From contig NC_090135.1 in assembly GCF_040581485.1 (NCBI RefSeq), forward strand, positions 5,635,001-5,699,000: 64,000 bases of DNA, given 5' to 3'. Below the pieces are notes generated by a model. That model worked only from the letters and a program-made list of their open reading frames with translations, ran no database searches and had not been told where the DNA came from. Positions 11,685-22,382 of the stretch are shown piece after piece; the stretch's first letter is position 1; each line of letters begins with the position of its first letter. Both the position numbers and the translations under genes were made by a program. Origin of the DNA: Linepithema humile. Its lineage: Eukaryota; Arthropoda; Insecta; Hymenoptera; Formicidae.

Positions 11685-12457
11685 TTAAAGAAGCATGCGT
11701 CTATGATTTGGCAAAATAATGGCCAATCGTTAACAAATTCGTTAAGCGTAAACATCCAGCTTATTGTATAAAAATTAGATAGTTAATTATATTTGTGAAT
11801 AAATAATTGTGAATATCTTATTTTAAAAGTTAGTTAGAAACTCATTTTGACGGAATTTATCATAAAAATCACAATTAAAACAATATTTTTAAGCGGTCGG
11901 AGACTGGTACATTAAAAGTACCAGTGGTCCCAATCGCCGGACGCATATGCAAACCCAGTTTGTAAACAAATGTGAGGTTAGTGTCACGTAGTGTCGCTTT
12001 TATAAACAAACGGATTTTTTTGGTAAATATAATAATTGCATATTTTTTAAGACTTTAATTGCATGTAAGACTAGTTAAAACTATTCCTCGATAATTTATC
12101 TTCTTTTATAAATGTTAAAATAAGATATTAACTTTTAAAGTTAGTTAAAATAAGTTATTAGTTATTAATTTTAAGTTATTAATTAATAATAGCTACTATT
12201 ATTACAATCCGAGTCAAAAATTTTTTATAACCTCATTGAGCATGTAGAAAAAGTCTTTTTAAAATCATGCATGAATAAATTACTTACAAGGAAAGAGACC
12301 CAAGTGTCCCCCTCCGATTTTGACGAGCTTTAAATATGTAAGGTAGCTCAAAATAAGACTTTTTTTTTATGTGCTTTCTCGCACGTTTAGGGTTGAAACA
12401 ACCCCTACAAGCTAAAACGGTTTTTTTTATTTTGACTGAATATCGTCAAAACTGTAA

Positions 12458-13377
12458 AGCCTTGTGTCCACGGTGCTAGAACTCGATCCGAGATCTCGGT
12501 CCGAGTCCTCGAACAATAATATTTATACTTGGCTGAATATAGTTAGCGTTGTAATCGAGTTACGATTCTTTACGATGATTTTCTGATCTATGTTATAGAA
12601 AACTCATATCTTCAAACAACCACCAAGTTGGTTTATAGATATCATCAAGTGATGCACCGCTTGATTTCGAATGTTTTATTTTATTTAGATGGTCCAGATA
12701 TTGTGATCTTAAATTATTAATTTTTTTTTTTGCAATTTCAGTTGTTAGTGGTTGTCCTGTTAATTCTTTGTACTGATTACAGATTATCTGTAAAGCTTGA
12801 TCTCGTTTCATACGATTATGATAATCAACACTTTTTGTAACATATAAACAAGAATGTTGTTGATATAACATTAATAAAATTTTAACATTTTCCTTATTAT
12901 CCATTTTTTATTATAAAAGAAGTTTTTTCTGAAAATCAATTTTATATATTATTATACTTTTCTTGAAAAATAATATGTATATATAGGTTATAATATATTT
13001 TTAATGTCTAATTTAATCTGCATTAAAACTAATAATAACTACTTATGTAAATCTTATTAATTAATTTTATTTAAGAATTATATTTCTCTTATTTTTTCAA
13101 TTCTATAATTACTTACTAAAATATAATTTATATTGTTCACAGTATCTCGTATCACTATAAATATCTTATATTTTGTCTTGACAGATAGTAAAAGAAACTA
13201 GTAAAATCTAATAACTCGTAATAACTCGTACCGAAAAATGGGACGCAACGCATTTTTTCGTTTGAGCTTCTTATTCGAGTTTTGCATCCAAATGCAGTGT
13301 GTACATGATCCGAGTTCTAGTAACTTTCCCTCAGTCCGAGATCTCGGACCGAGTTCTAGTATCGTGGACACAAGGCT
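12458..13377 (-). mobile_element. PIF/Harbinger-type element carrying only a MADF gene
   Basis: The termini are AGCCTTGTGTCCACG with a matching inverted copy, extending inward through CTAGAACTCG and CCGAGATCTCGG. TAA flanks both sides (12,455-12,457; 13,378-13,380). The other arm of the host element (near 16,107) has the uninterrupted site with a single TAA, which proves both the borders and the 3-bp duplication. TWA targets are typical of PIF/Harbinger. At 920 bp with no transposase it is a deletion derivative. A much shorter relative with similar termini lies at 32,184-32,362. Confidence 0.85.
12593..12904 (-). CDS. MADF-domain (Myb/SANT-like) protein of a Harbinger derivative
   Basis: An intact 103-codon frame opens with ATG at 12,904. 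The protein looks like a MADF domain: an N-terminal stretch with LLMLYQQHSCLYV, a central RDQALQIICNQYKELTG and a C-terminal KKKINNLRSQYLDHLNKI, ending with the W-W pair of TWWLFEDMSFL. In PIF/Harbinger transposons a Myb/SANT or MADF protein binds the ends and brings the transposase into the nucleus. Here it fills the middle of a 920-bp element with no transposase. It may be the first exon of a longer gene cut by the internal deletion. The frame is open, but I cannot tell whether it is expressed. Confidence 0.65.
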   Translation of the reverse strand: MDNKENVKILLMLYQQHSCLYVTKSVDYHNRMKRDQALQIICNQYKELTGQPLTTEIAKKKINNLRSQYLDHLNKIKHSKSSGASLDDIYKPTWWLFEDMSFL

Positions 13378-14072
13378 TAAGAGATATAAAAAAATGTTTC
13401 GAATAAAAGTTGCATGGTCTTTTATGAACTTTATAACCGCGTAGCTCGATTTAAAAAAAATTTTATATTTCTTAATTTACCCCTACCCTACCCTTTCTTA
13501 TTATTTTTACGAATTTCAAAATTTTTGTTATGACAAAAGTTGTAGCATTTTTTACGCTAAATACAACCATATATGATTTTATTATGTTTCGAAATCGCAT
13601 CTTTCAGGAATGAGCTGTCAATGAGCATGTCGCACTATATGCATCGTGCTGCGATATATGCATATATATGCATAACGCATCGTTTTTGCCGCGCTTGTGT
13701 AATCGATAGAACGAATAAAATTAGAAATAAAGATTAGCATGTTATGAAGTATTCGAAAAAATGTTCTGATCAAAGAACAAAGTTTACTAAAGTTGTTGCC
13801 AAGGCATCCTCTCTATTTTACACTTTTATAGTCGCATTTCGAGCGCATTTATAGCGCAGCGCGTTGTCATATCCCGTCAGTGCATATTACGCTTTAAAGT
13901 TGTGCGCTTGTTAGTGATTACGGAAAAACAATATATAAAACAGCATTAAAAAAAGAACAGCAAATTCACTATAAAGTATTATTTTTTTGTACACAAATAA
14001 AAAAAGTATTTAATTGTTATTTTTTAATTATTATTTTTCAGAATGGTTTAATTAAATCCATTTAACGTAATA

Positions 14073-15000
14073 ATGTTAGTATGCGTAACTTTTTCGGCCC
14101 TTAATTTATCAACAAGTCCGATAACATCTGAAGAACGAGAAATGGCACGTAAAATAGAATCTATGCTGAAAGAAATGCGCGATGAGAGATACGAAATGGA
14201 AGTAGAAGAATCTTTAGATTATGAAAACGATAATGATATTCCAACAGCAGAGCAATTCGAACTAAGAGATGAAGAGGAAGAAGATGGGGTATTTGACACA
14301 AATCCTAAAGTTATATGTACTACAGATAAATGTATTCCGTATGAATATAAAAAAAGTACAGTCAAATTTTGGAAAAACAGTACAACAAGGTCAAGAACAT
14401 TAGAAGGAGTAAAACGAATATTTCGGAAAGTATATTCATTACGTCAATTACGACGATGGGAAATTCAAGTGAATCAAGGTGGCAGTAGATTCAAAAAATT
14501 AAAACAAATTTCGGAATATACATTAAATAATTTTCTTACAGCTCTTGAAAACAGAATTATTGTTCACGACGCTGATTTAGCTCGATGGACTGTTCGGGTA
14601 CAGGAAAATTTTAATTCTCACCAAGATTCAAAGCTTCATCGCGATGGATACGAAAATTTAAAATAATACATAATATTGTATCTCGTAAAATAACAAAATT
14701 TATAAGGAAAACATCTATAATGTCTAACGTCGATTTTGAAGAAAAATGTAACACATTTATTGAAAACGTTAAATGTCAAATAATAGAATATGGAGTTGAA
14801 AATATTTGCAACAGTAATCAAAGCGGATTCCAATTAGAACTTTATGCCGGTCGTACATTGGCATATAAAGGAACAAAAAAGATTGAATCTGCAGTATAAT
14901 CCGTATCGGCAATTACGCATAGCTATATTATACAACCTACTGTTTCAGTCGATGGTAGAATAATAAGTGTGCGCGCACAGCGCGCGCTTGTATTGTTCTA
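14073..15000 (+). pseudogene. truncated IS630/Tc1-like transposase in the spacer of the long-inverted-repeat element
   Basis: The first frame (14,073-14,630) has an acidic N-terminus and then a helix-turn-helix-like region with QLRRWEIQV, LNNFLTALENR and VHDADLARWTV. A frameshift near 14,630 leads to a second frame holding RWIRKFKIIHNIVSRKITKF, then a catalytic-core start, NSNQSGFQLELYAGRTL (about 14,810-14,860), and THSYIIQPTVS. In related proteins the first of these sites usually carries aspartate; here it reads asparagine. A TAA at about 14,897 interrupts the second frame. The rest of the core is missing, because the right arm starts at about 15,003. The family assignment rests on remembered sequence patterns and is tentative. 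Confidence 0.5.
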
Positions 15001-15173
15001 ATATAACTATAAAAGTGTAATATAGAGGGGATGCCTTGGCAACAACTTTAGTAAATTTTGTTCTTTGATCAGAACATTTTTCCGAATACTTCATAACATG
15101 CTAATCTTTATTTCTAATTTTATTCGTCTTATCGATTACACAAGCGCGGCAAAAACGATGCATTATGCATATA

Positions 15174-15826
15174 CAGGGTGATTCAGAACAACCCAGGTGT
15201 CCTTGCACAGACGTATTCCTGAGTTAATTCTGAGACAATTTTTCCTTCACAAAAATTTTGTCCGCAGCTTATTTTTCAAGTTATAAAAGAAAAAAGTTAT
15301 CAAATCACGGGACGAATACAGAAGATAGGCAAGAGGCGGCGCAACTCCATTCGACACGGGTGATTACGGGACGCACGTTGCGATCAAATACACGTGATGA
15401 AACACACACACACACACACACACGCGCGCGCGCACACACACACAACTCTCTCTCTTTCTTTCTCTCGCTCGCTCACTCACTTACCTTTTACAAATTCAAC
15501 GTCTTTATTCTGTTTGACGGATGAATAATTTTACCGGGGATAAGCAATAAAAATTCACACAGCACTTGACATGCAACAAATCCATGAAAAACGATCAAAA
15601 ACATCACGTGTGTTTGATCGCAACGTGCGTCTCGTACTCACCCGTGTCGAATGGAGTTGCGCCGTTCCTGCCTATCTTTTGTATTTGTCCCGTGATTTGA
15701 TAACTTTTTTCTTTTATAACTTGAAAAATAAGCTGTGGACAAAATTTTTGTGAAGGAAAAATCGTCTCAGAATTAACTCAGGAATACGTCTGTGCAAGGA
15801 CACCTGGGTTGTTCTGAATCACCCTG
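15174..15826. mobile_element. Tc1/mariner-style MITE, CAGGGTGATTC family
   Basis: The element is a long palindrome: CAGGGTGATTCAGAACAACC at the left and its complement at the right, with TA on both sides. The left arm of the host element (near 13,660-13,680) preserves the empty site; comparing the two shows that exactly TA was duplicated. CA-repeat and CT-repeat tracts lie in the middle (about 15,400-15,470). Relatives: a full one at 63,251-63,629 and half of one at 40,922-41,029. No transposase frame. Confidence 0.85.
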
Positions 15827-16292
15827 TATATGCATATATCGCAGCGCGACGCATATAGTGCGACATTGACAGCTCATTTCTGAAAGATGCGATTTCGAAA
15901 CATAATAAAATCATATATGGTTGTATTTAGCGTAAAAAATGCTACAACTTTTGTCATAACAAAAATTTTGAAATTCGTAAAAATAATAAGAAAGGGTAGG
16001 GTAGGGGTGAATTAAGAAATATAAAATTTTTTTTAAATCGAGCTACGCGGTTATAAAGCTCATAAAAAACCATGCAACTTTTATTCGAAACATTTTTTGA
16101 TATCTCTTACAGTTTTGACGATATTCAGTCAAAATAAAAAAAAACCGTTTTAGCTTGTAAGGGTTGTTTCAACCCTAAACGTGAGAAAGCACATAAAAAA
16201 AAATACGTGTCTTATTTTGAGCTACTTTACCACATATTTAAAGCTCGTCAAAATCAGAGGGGGACACTTGGGTCTCTTTCCTTGTTAGTAAC

Positions 16293-16421
16293 CACAAAGT
16301 AATAGTAACATAACATTAATGTTATTATTTCCTATTCAACAATATAACTACAATGCCTTGTACGTAACAGTTACATTATTGGGAAATTATAACATTAATG
16401 TTATGTTACTATTACTTTGTG
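16293..16421. repeat. 129-bp hairpin repeat (MITE-like)
   Basis: CACAAAGTAATAGTAACATA at the left is mirrored by TATGTTACTATTACTTTGTG at the right, with the self-complementary ATAACATTAATGTTAT near each arm. It is non-coding and lies just outside the long-inverted-repeat element but inside the outer TTAA element. Confidence 0.7.
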
Positions 16422-16795
16422 TTTTCTGGGTAGTGATTAAAAATACTTACAATTAGAGTTGTATTTTGTCATTAAATATCTATTTTATTAATATTCCCTG
16501 TCATATACTAATTTTCTAATTATGATCGAACACTAGAACTTGTTACGTCCGGATATTGGATTGCGACCTATATCGGTTGTCCGGCCACTGGTACATTTGA
16601 CGTACTCTTTTACTTATTTAAATATTTCATTAATAATTGTTATAGGAGGGTTCAAATAATTTTTCTCTGCTTAAAGAAATCTTAAATTTTCCAATAAATA
16701 TAAATATTTATATTAAAAACCTTTCTAATATTGTAAATTGTATTATTTGTGACGATCTACGCTTAAACGTCCGGCCATTGGGACATTTACCTTAA

Positions 16796-17389
16796 TAAAA
16801 TATTTTAACATTATGTATTTGCAGAATATGATTTTTCACGTTAATGTATAAAATAAGAATAAAGTAATAAAAATTATATATCGCAATATATAAACAAAAC
16901 AAGTAACATTTCTACAATTTTAGTAGAAAAACATTTTTCCTATTAAAACATATTAACATGAGTTAATTGCGACGAAAATAAGCTTTAAACATATTTAATA
17001 TATTATTAATTTATTTATATGTTCCAATTTTATACATTAACGTGAAAAATCACATTATAAGTGCATAATATCTTTTGTAAATAGCAAGATACATTGAGGA
17101 GTAAAGGAAAGAATTGATTGAAAATAAAAAAAACATGTTTTTATTTAAAAAACTTAAAATATTCATGACTATCTTATTTAACACAAAAGTAATCTGGACA
17201 AAGCATACCAATATGATTATACATTGGATAGTTTAGTATTTTAACTTTATTTTAACCATTTTAATATAGTAGTCTTCCGCACCACCCAAGAGGTTCCACT
17301 AATAGTGCGTTAGATTTTTTCAAGTGGATCTTTGCCAGGAGCCCTGTTGTACCACTTTTCATTTTTCTTTATACATTACCTTTATATAG
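16796..17389. other. A+T-rich spacer, nothing recognised
   Basis: No coding frame, RNA or terminal repeat is evident. A short inverted pair (GTGATTTTTCACG-type sequence at about 16,835 and 17,040 with TATACATTAACGTGAAAAATC) suggests another small decayed MITE of about 220 bp. Confidence 0.35.
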
Positions 17390-17690
17390 ATATGGTGTCG
17401 TTTGCAGACAAGATACTTATCATACAATTGTCGGTCATAAATGTGGTGTTATTTGTAGACAAGATATTTGTCACATATCGTTTACAAGTGTGTCATTTGC
17501 AGACAAAATATTTGTTACATTCCTGTCGTTTATAAATGTGGTGTCATTTGCAGACAAGATACTTATCATACACTTGTCGATCATAAATGTGGTGTCATTT
17601 GCAGACAAGATACTTATCATACACTTGTCGATCATAAATGTGGTGTCATTTGCAGACAAGATACTTGTTATACCTCTGTAATAAAAGTAG
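17390..17690. repeat. minisatellite, unit about 51 bp, about 6 copies
   Basis: The unit reads roughly GTGTCATTTGCAGACAAGATACTTATCATACACTTGTCGATCATAAATGTG in successive copies. The last three (from about 17,538, 17,589 and 17,640) are almost identical, the first ones are more diverged. The open frames over it on both strands are a by-product of the 51-bp period, which is divisible by three. Confidence 0.85.
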
Positions 17691-17929
17691 CACACAATTA
17701 CTTTTCTTGTATCATATAAAAAATATTAAATTTATTTGAAACATTATTATTGCGTATTAGACGTCGAGAGACTAACTATATCATTAACATCTGCAGCATA
17801 TAGATGTAGGATCATTGACGGAAACGTTATAACTTTATAAAATACTTTATTGTAAAAAGGAAACAAACAGAAAGCGCGTTCCTTTACCGCGAGATCTTAC
17901 TATCACACTACTAAGATTAAAACTAAAAC
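17691..17929. other. spacer between minisatellite and hAT gene, probably hAT 3' end
   Basis: No gene is seen. It probably contains the 3' terminal region of the hAT element on the minus strand, but I could not identify its terminal repeat. Confidence 0.3.
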
Positions 17930-19420
17930 TAAACTCATCGTTATTCTAATCGCCGCTAGGCGCGGGCGCGCAGCGTGCGCACGGCAACCGGATTTCCGAT
18001 CCCTACATAGATTAAGAAAACTTTTCTGTTTCTTAGGACAATGTGTATATAAGTTGTCTGTCGACATGAGAAATAAGGGCTTTTCATTAATCTCCATGTC
18101 TAAAACAGTCTCTTTTCTAGCTTTTAAAGCTGATTTCAAATTTCACGCAAGTGACATTTACAGAGACGGACGAAAGGCTATTTCGTTTTTTTGTTTTAAG
18201 TCTGATAAAATTGAAAACATTCTTTCTGGATCGGCATTAGAATTTGGAAGTGATCTAACAGCATTCATAAGAGATTTGAGTTTGGGATATCTATCAGTAT
18301 TTCTGGAGTTTTCACTTTGTAAAATCTGTTTCCACATGTCATCAAAATTTAATTTTTTTGAATTTGTTTTTTCTGCTATTGTAAAATCTAGATGTAGGTA
18401 CAATAAGCCATTCTTTCTTTAAACCGTTTTCGTCAAAAAATCCGAGAGTTTGAGCGATAAAAGAAACATCATTGAATGATGTTTCTCTGTCAAAATCAAA
18501 TAAAACAACATCTGCATCAAAAACTTTTAATTTTGACAAAAATTTGTCATTAATTGGTAATCTTTTTCTAATTTCCTCGGCAGCTTTACGTAAAATTGCA
18601 AACAATTTTCTCGGACATTCGCAACTAGATCTGCATGTCCGTTTTTTGTCAATTCGTCTAGGTATTCTTCATATTCTAATCCTAAATTTATTTCACTTAA
18701 AGATTTTTTATTATTTTTTTCAAAAAATTGGATATTATTGCATACGTTTTTTAAGAACTCGGAGTTTAAAAAGTGTTTACAGACTGTAGTCAAAAACTCT
18801 ACTGCTTTTGATTGTAATAAATGGATTCCTGTTTCCACTGCTTGAAAGAATGCATTAAATAAATTAAAGAAATACAAAATATGTTTCAAAAATAAGAAAT
18901 ATGCTTTGATATCTAACTTTTGCATTATGGTTAATAAATGTTCTCCAGATATTGTTTTTTCATCTACAACTCTTTCGATCAAAAAATGTTTAATAGCACC
19001 CCAAGACTCAAGAAGTCTTTCCACACACGTATGGTGAGAAAGCCAGCGTGTATCAGCCAATTTTTTAATTTTGCGGTTTGTTTCCTGAAAATATTCCGTA
19101 AATTCTTGAAAAATAGCTAAACGCTTGGGACTACCGTTAATGTAACTTGCGATTTTTTTTAGAAATTCCTCACAATATTCGGGTATTTTTGTACATGCAT
19201 TATGCGCAATTAATGCAGCGGAATGGCACGGACATGGAAATGTTAATAAATTTTTACAAATTTTTGCTAGCTTTGTGTTAAATGATAAATTTTTTCTTAT
19301 CATGACAGATGCATCGTCGCATGACAAGGCAATAATATTTAAAAATGGAATGTTAAGACTATACATTTTTGATCTAAATGCATCAAATAATTTTTCTGCG
19401 CTACTATTTTTTGCATCAAT
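17930..19420 (-). pseudogene. hAT transposase, C-terminal two thirds (broken)
   Basis: Read on the minus strand from 19,420, the frame continues the protein cut at 25,931. It gives a FNIIALSCDDASVM-type segment with the second catalytic aspartate, a CHSAAL motif, DTRWLSHHTCVERLL, and then a long helical insertion. After frameshifts near 18,530 and 18,400 the hATC dimerisation motif appears (LPNSNADPERMFSILSDLKQK, about 18,175-18,240). A third shift is needed for the tail, about 18,150 to 17,990. The protein is a hAT transposase with at least three frameshifts. The piece begins exactly at the border of the CACTA element, so one gene was split by that insertion. Confidence 0.8.
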
Positions 19421-19782
19421 CCCTGGTAGAAAGTGCCACGCTAGATCCTGATGTCTAGCTAGCTCCTATCTTGACTGTCATGTTGTATCCCTATTTAATA
19501 TAATAAATTTAGTTTTGAAGTGGCGCGAATCAGCGTCAAGCTATTTCTAACGAGGTGCTAGAAATATACTATGTTAATAATGTCTAATTAGAAGTAGTCT
19601 GGCGCTAGTTTTTTCCAGACTACTTCTAGTCAGGGCTATTCAAGGCTGGGAAAAGATCATTTCTGACATGAAATATGACATTTCTGGCATAAAATATGAC
19701 ATTCGGAATTAGTTAGGCTAGGAATCGAGAGATTTATGTACTGCAGTCTGCAAATATATCTAAATAATCTAGACGTTTTAAA

Positions 19783-21857
19783 ATGGATAAAAATTTGAAA
19801 TTATTCTCTGCGAGATACAGAGCTTCCAAATATAGAAATACTTTAAAATTGAAAAGACACATTAAACAAATTAGTATTAATAGGCAAAACAAAAAATTGA
19901 GGAGCGGCGTGGAATCAAAAATAAAAGAGCATTGTGGCAATTCCAATGATTTAAGAAAAGAACCTGTATTTGACACCCAAGAATCTATTTCAGTTTCTGA
20001 AAATAAAATTAATAATCAAGACACTAATAGTGATGATTCTAGTGAGTGTAACAACGATGAGATATATGAAGAAAACGAAGATAATGATGTTAATGATCCT
20101 GAGACTCACGTAGAAACTGAACCCACTGATGCAGACAAAGAAAAAAAATTAAGAGCATGGGCTTTAGAATGTCAAGTTCCGCAATCAACTTTAGATAAGT
20201 TGTTAAATATTTTTCGGACTAGGTTAATGCCTTCATTGCCAAAATCCGCAAAAACCTTTTTGCAGACAAATACTGCAACATACAAAATAATTACAATGAC
20301 AGATTCTGACGGCACTGAGGGACAATTTACTTACTTTGGTATTAAACAAGGCCTACAGTCTTGTGTAAATAACGATATACATAACAGCAATACTTTAAAT
20401 TTAATTATTAATATCGATGGCATAAAACTATTTAAATCTAGTGCAAAAGTTGTATGACCTATACTCGTAAAAGTTTACTTTGAACCTGACGTTTATTCTC
20501 CATTTGTCACAGCATTATACTCAGGAAATCATAAACCGAAGGATGTAGAAGAATTTTTATGTCAATTTATTTTAGAAATTAACGATCTTAAGCATAGTGG
20601 CATAGATATTAACGGTAAACAATATGAAGTAAAAATCAAATGTTTTGTATGTGATACACCGGCTCGATCATTCTTGAAAGGTATAAAAGGACACAATGCT
20701 AAATATGGCTGTGAACGGTGTACAATTGAAGGAATAAAAATTAATAATACAATGACATATACATAACCAAAGATAATTGTGAAAAACGAACTGACGAAAC
20801 TTTCAGAAATTTCAACGATATCGAACATCACACAATTGTTTCTCCGCTTGTATTAATACAGCCATCATTGAATATGATAGATCAATTTATTCTCGACTCA
20901 ATGCATCTTTGTTTTTTAGGAGTCATGAAAAAAATATTGGATGCGTTGATGTCTAATGATTTAAATGTTAAATTAAGTCAAGAGCAGAGAAGCGAATTAT
21001 GCAAGAAAATGGAAATTATAAAACACCAGCAGCCAATCGAGTTTGACCGAAAAATTAGACCTGTATCGTGCCATTTAAATTATAAAGTAACTGATTATAG
21101 ATTTATTTTATTATTCGGCGGGCCAATTCTATTTAAAGATATTCTTGATAAAAATATGTACAAGCATTTTCTTCTTTTACATGTAGCATGTCGAATGTTA
21201 TGTTCAAAAAATGCTTTAAACTATGTCGATTACGCCAGAGATCTGTTGCAAAAGTTCATTTTAATATCAAAAGAACTGTATGGTCCAGAATTTGTGGTAA
21301 TGAACGTACACAGCCTTCAACATATACCAGACGACGTACAGAATATGCAATGTAACTTAAATTACATAACTGCGTTTCCGTTTGAAATTTTTTTAGGAAA
21401 AATAAAAAACACATTACGTTCACCACACAATGTTGCTCCTCAATTAGCTCGAAGAATGCACGAAAAAAAATTATGTCTTAATGAAAAACCGTCTCTCCCT
21501 TCAATAGAAATTCTACAACAGACTAATGGAGAAATAAAAAAATTAAAATATAAACAAATAACCATTACAACAAAATCACCCGACAATACTGTTATTTTAA
21601 ACAATAAAAATATTTGTCGTATAAAAAAAATATATGTCACAGATGGTATTTTTAAAGCAAACGTCGACATTATGAAAGTAAAGGATTTCGTGTACACATA
21701 TCCGTGTAATTCTGCAAATGTAGATATTTATGAATTAAATCCTAAACCAGCATCAACAGACAAATCAATTTTAATTAATACAATTTCAACAAAATTAATG
21801 ATTTTAAAACCAAATAAAGAAAATACAAAAGTCTTTGCTTTGGAACTTTTGCATTAA
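19783..21857 (+). pseudogene. CACTA/EnSpm transposase (broken), copy 1
   Basis: From the ATG at 19,783 the frame runs 224 codons: a basic N-terminus, an acidic linker (about 65-110), then LRAWALECQVPQSTLDKLL, followed by catalytic-core sequence LIINIDGIKLFKSS. A TGA at 20,455 stops it where the family has tryptophan. The frame continues with a CDTPARSFLKGIKGH and CERC segment to a stop near 20,764, then shifts to another frame with DSMHLCFLGVMKKIL and FRFILLFGGP-like sequence, open to 21,857. So there is at least one nonsense codon and one frameshift. The order of motifs is that of CMC transposases. Exactly the same lesions occur in copy 2. Confidence 0.85.
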
Positions 21858-22382
21858 TATAAAAGCGAATATTTAAGTTTACAATTGGCTTAGTGTGATG
21901 TGGTGCGGTGATAAGTGCAGTGTGCAAAACATGAAAATATGGATTCAAATAGAAAGGTTTATAACAATGTAGTGTGGTTGGCAGTGATAGTCGTGTAGAA
22001 GCTTGCAATTTCCAAACTTTTGCACTCTAAGCCACTACACAAAGCAAATGCTTTGTGTATACCGCAGGCTAACGTCTGCAGAATTCGAACTGAAGAAAAT
22101 AGTGTCTATCTAATGTCAAAATAGACGGTGTCAATATTCATGTGTGAATGTCGACAATGTTGTCATAGAAACGCTACCAAGGCTCGAGAAACAAAAAACG
22201 TTGCAGAAAACACGAGCACGAACAAGATGGCAGGACTACTGAACGAAAAGTATTTACAAGATTGAACATCGCTATTGATAAAAATCGAATTTTCACAGTA
22301 AGTGATATTGTAACATAGCCAGTGACATAATTTTTCTACAGGTTGCTGGGTATATTTAAATTTGTTTATCTTATATTTATAG

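Larger units (their letters stand above)
12287..16284 (+). mobile_element. DNA transposon with about 630-bp inverted arms around a transposase remnant
   Basis: The left end CAAGGAAAGAGACCCAAGTG is repeated in inverted form at the right end (16,265-16,284). TTA stands on both outer sides (12,284-12,286 and 16,285-16,287), a likely 3-bp target duplication. The arms (12,287 to about 13,840 and about 15,003 to 16,284) match throughout once a Harbinger insertion in the left arm and a MITE in the right arm are set aside, leaving about 630 bp each. The spacer carries a truncated transposase. The superfamily is uncertain: TTA would suit PIF/Harbinger, while the protein looks closer to the IS630/Tc1 group. 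Confidence 0.8.
8862..16791. mobile_element. TTAA-bounded transposon (piggyBac or Kolobok type), about 1.3 kb without its insertions
   Basis: Left end TTAA (8858-8861) then GGTAAATGGCCAATGTCCCA; right end ACATTTACC then TTAA (16792-16795). The two ends share GGTAAATG and TCCCAATGGCCGGAC in inverted orientation. Further in, a second pair of inverted motifs (ACTGGTACATT, CCGGAC/GTCCGG) is found at about 11,905-11,940 and 16,545-16,620. Removing the nested piggyBac and the long-inverted-repeat element leaves roughly 1.3 kb with no transposase, so it is non-autonomous. A relic terminus of the same family starts at 40,238, also after TTAA. Confidence 0.75.

Noticed and set aside
16293..16421. Hairpin considered as a microRNA precursor
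   Set aside because: The stem is near-perfect and A+T-rich with a self-complementary repeat, typical of a MITE; no evidence of a defined mature product.
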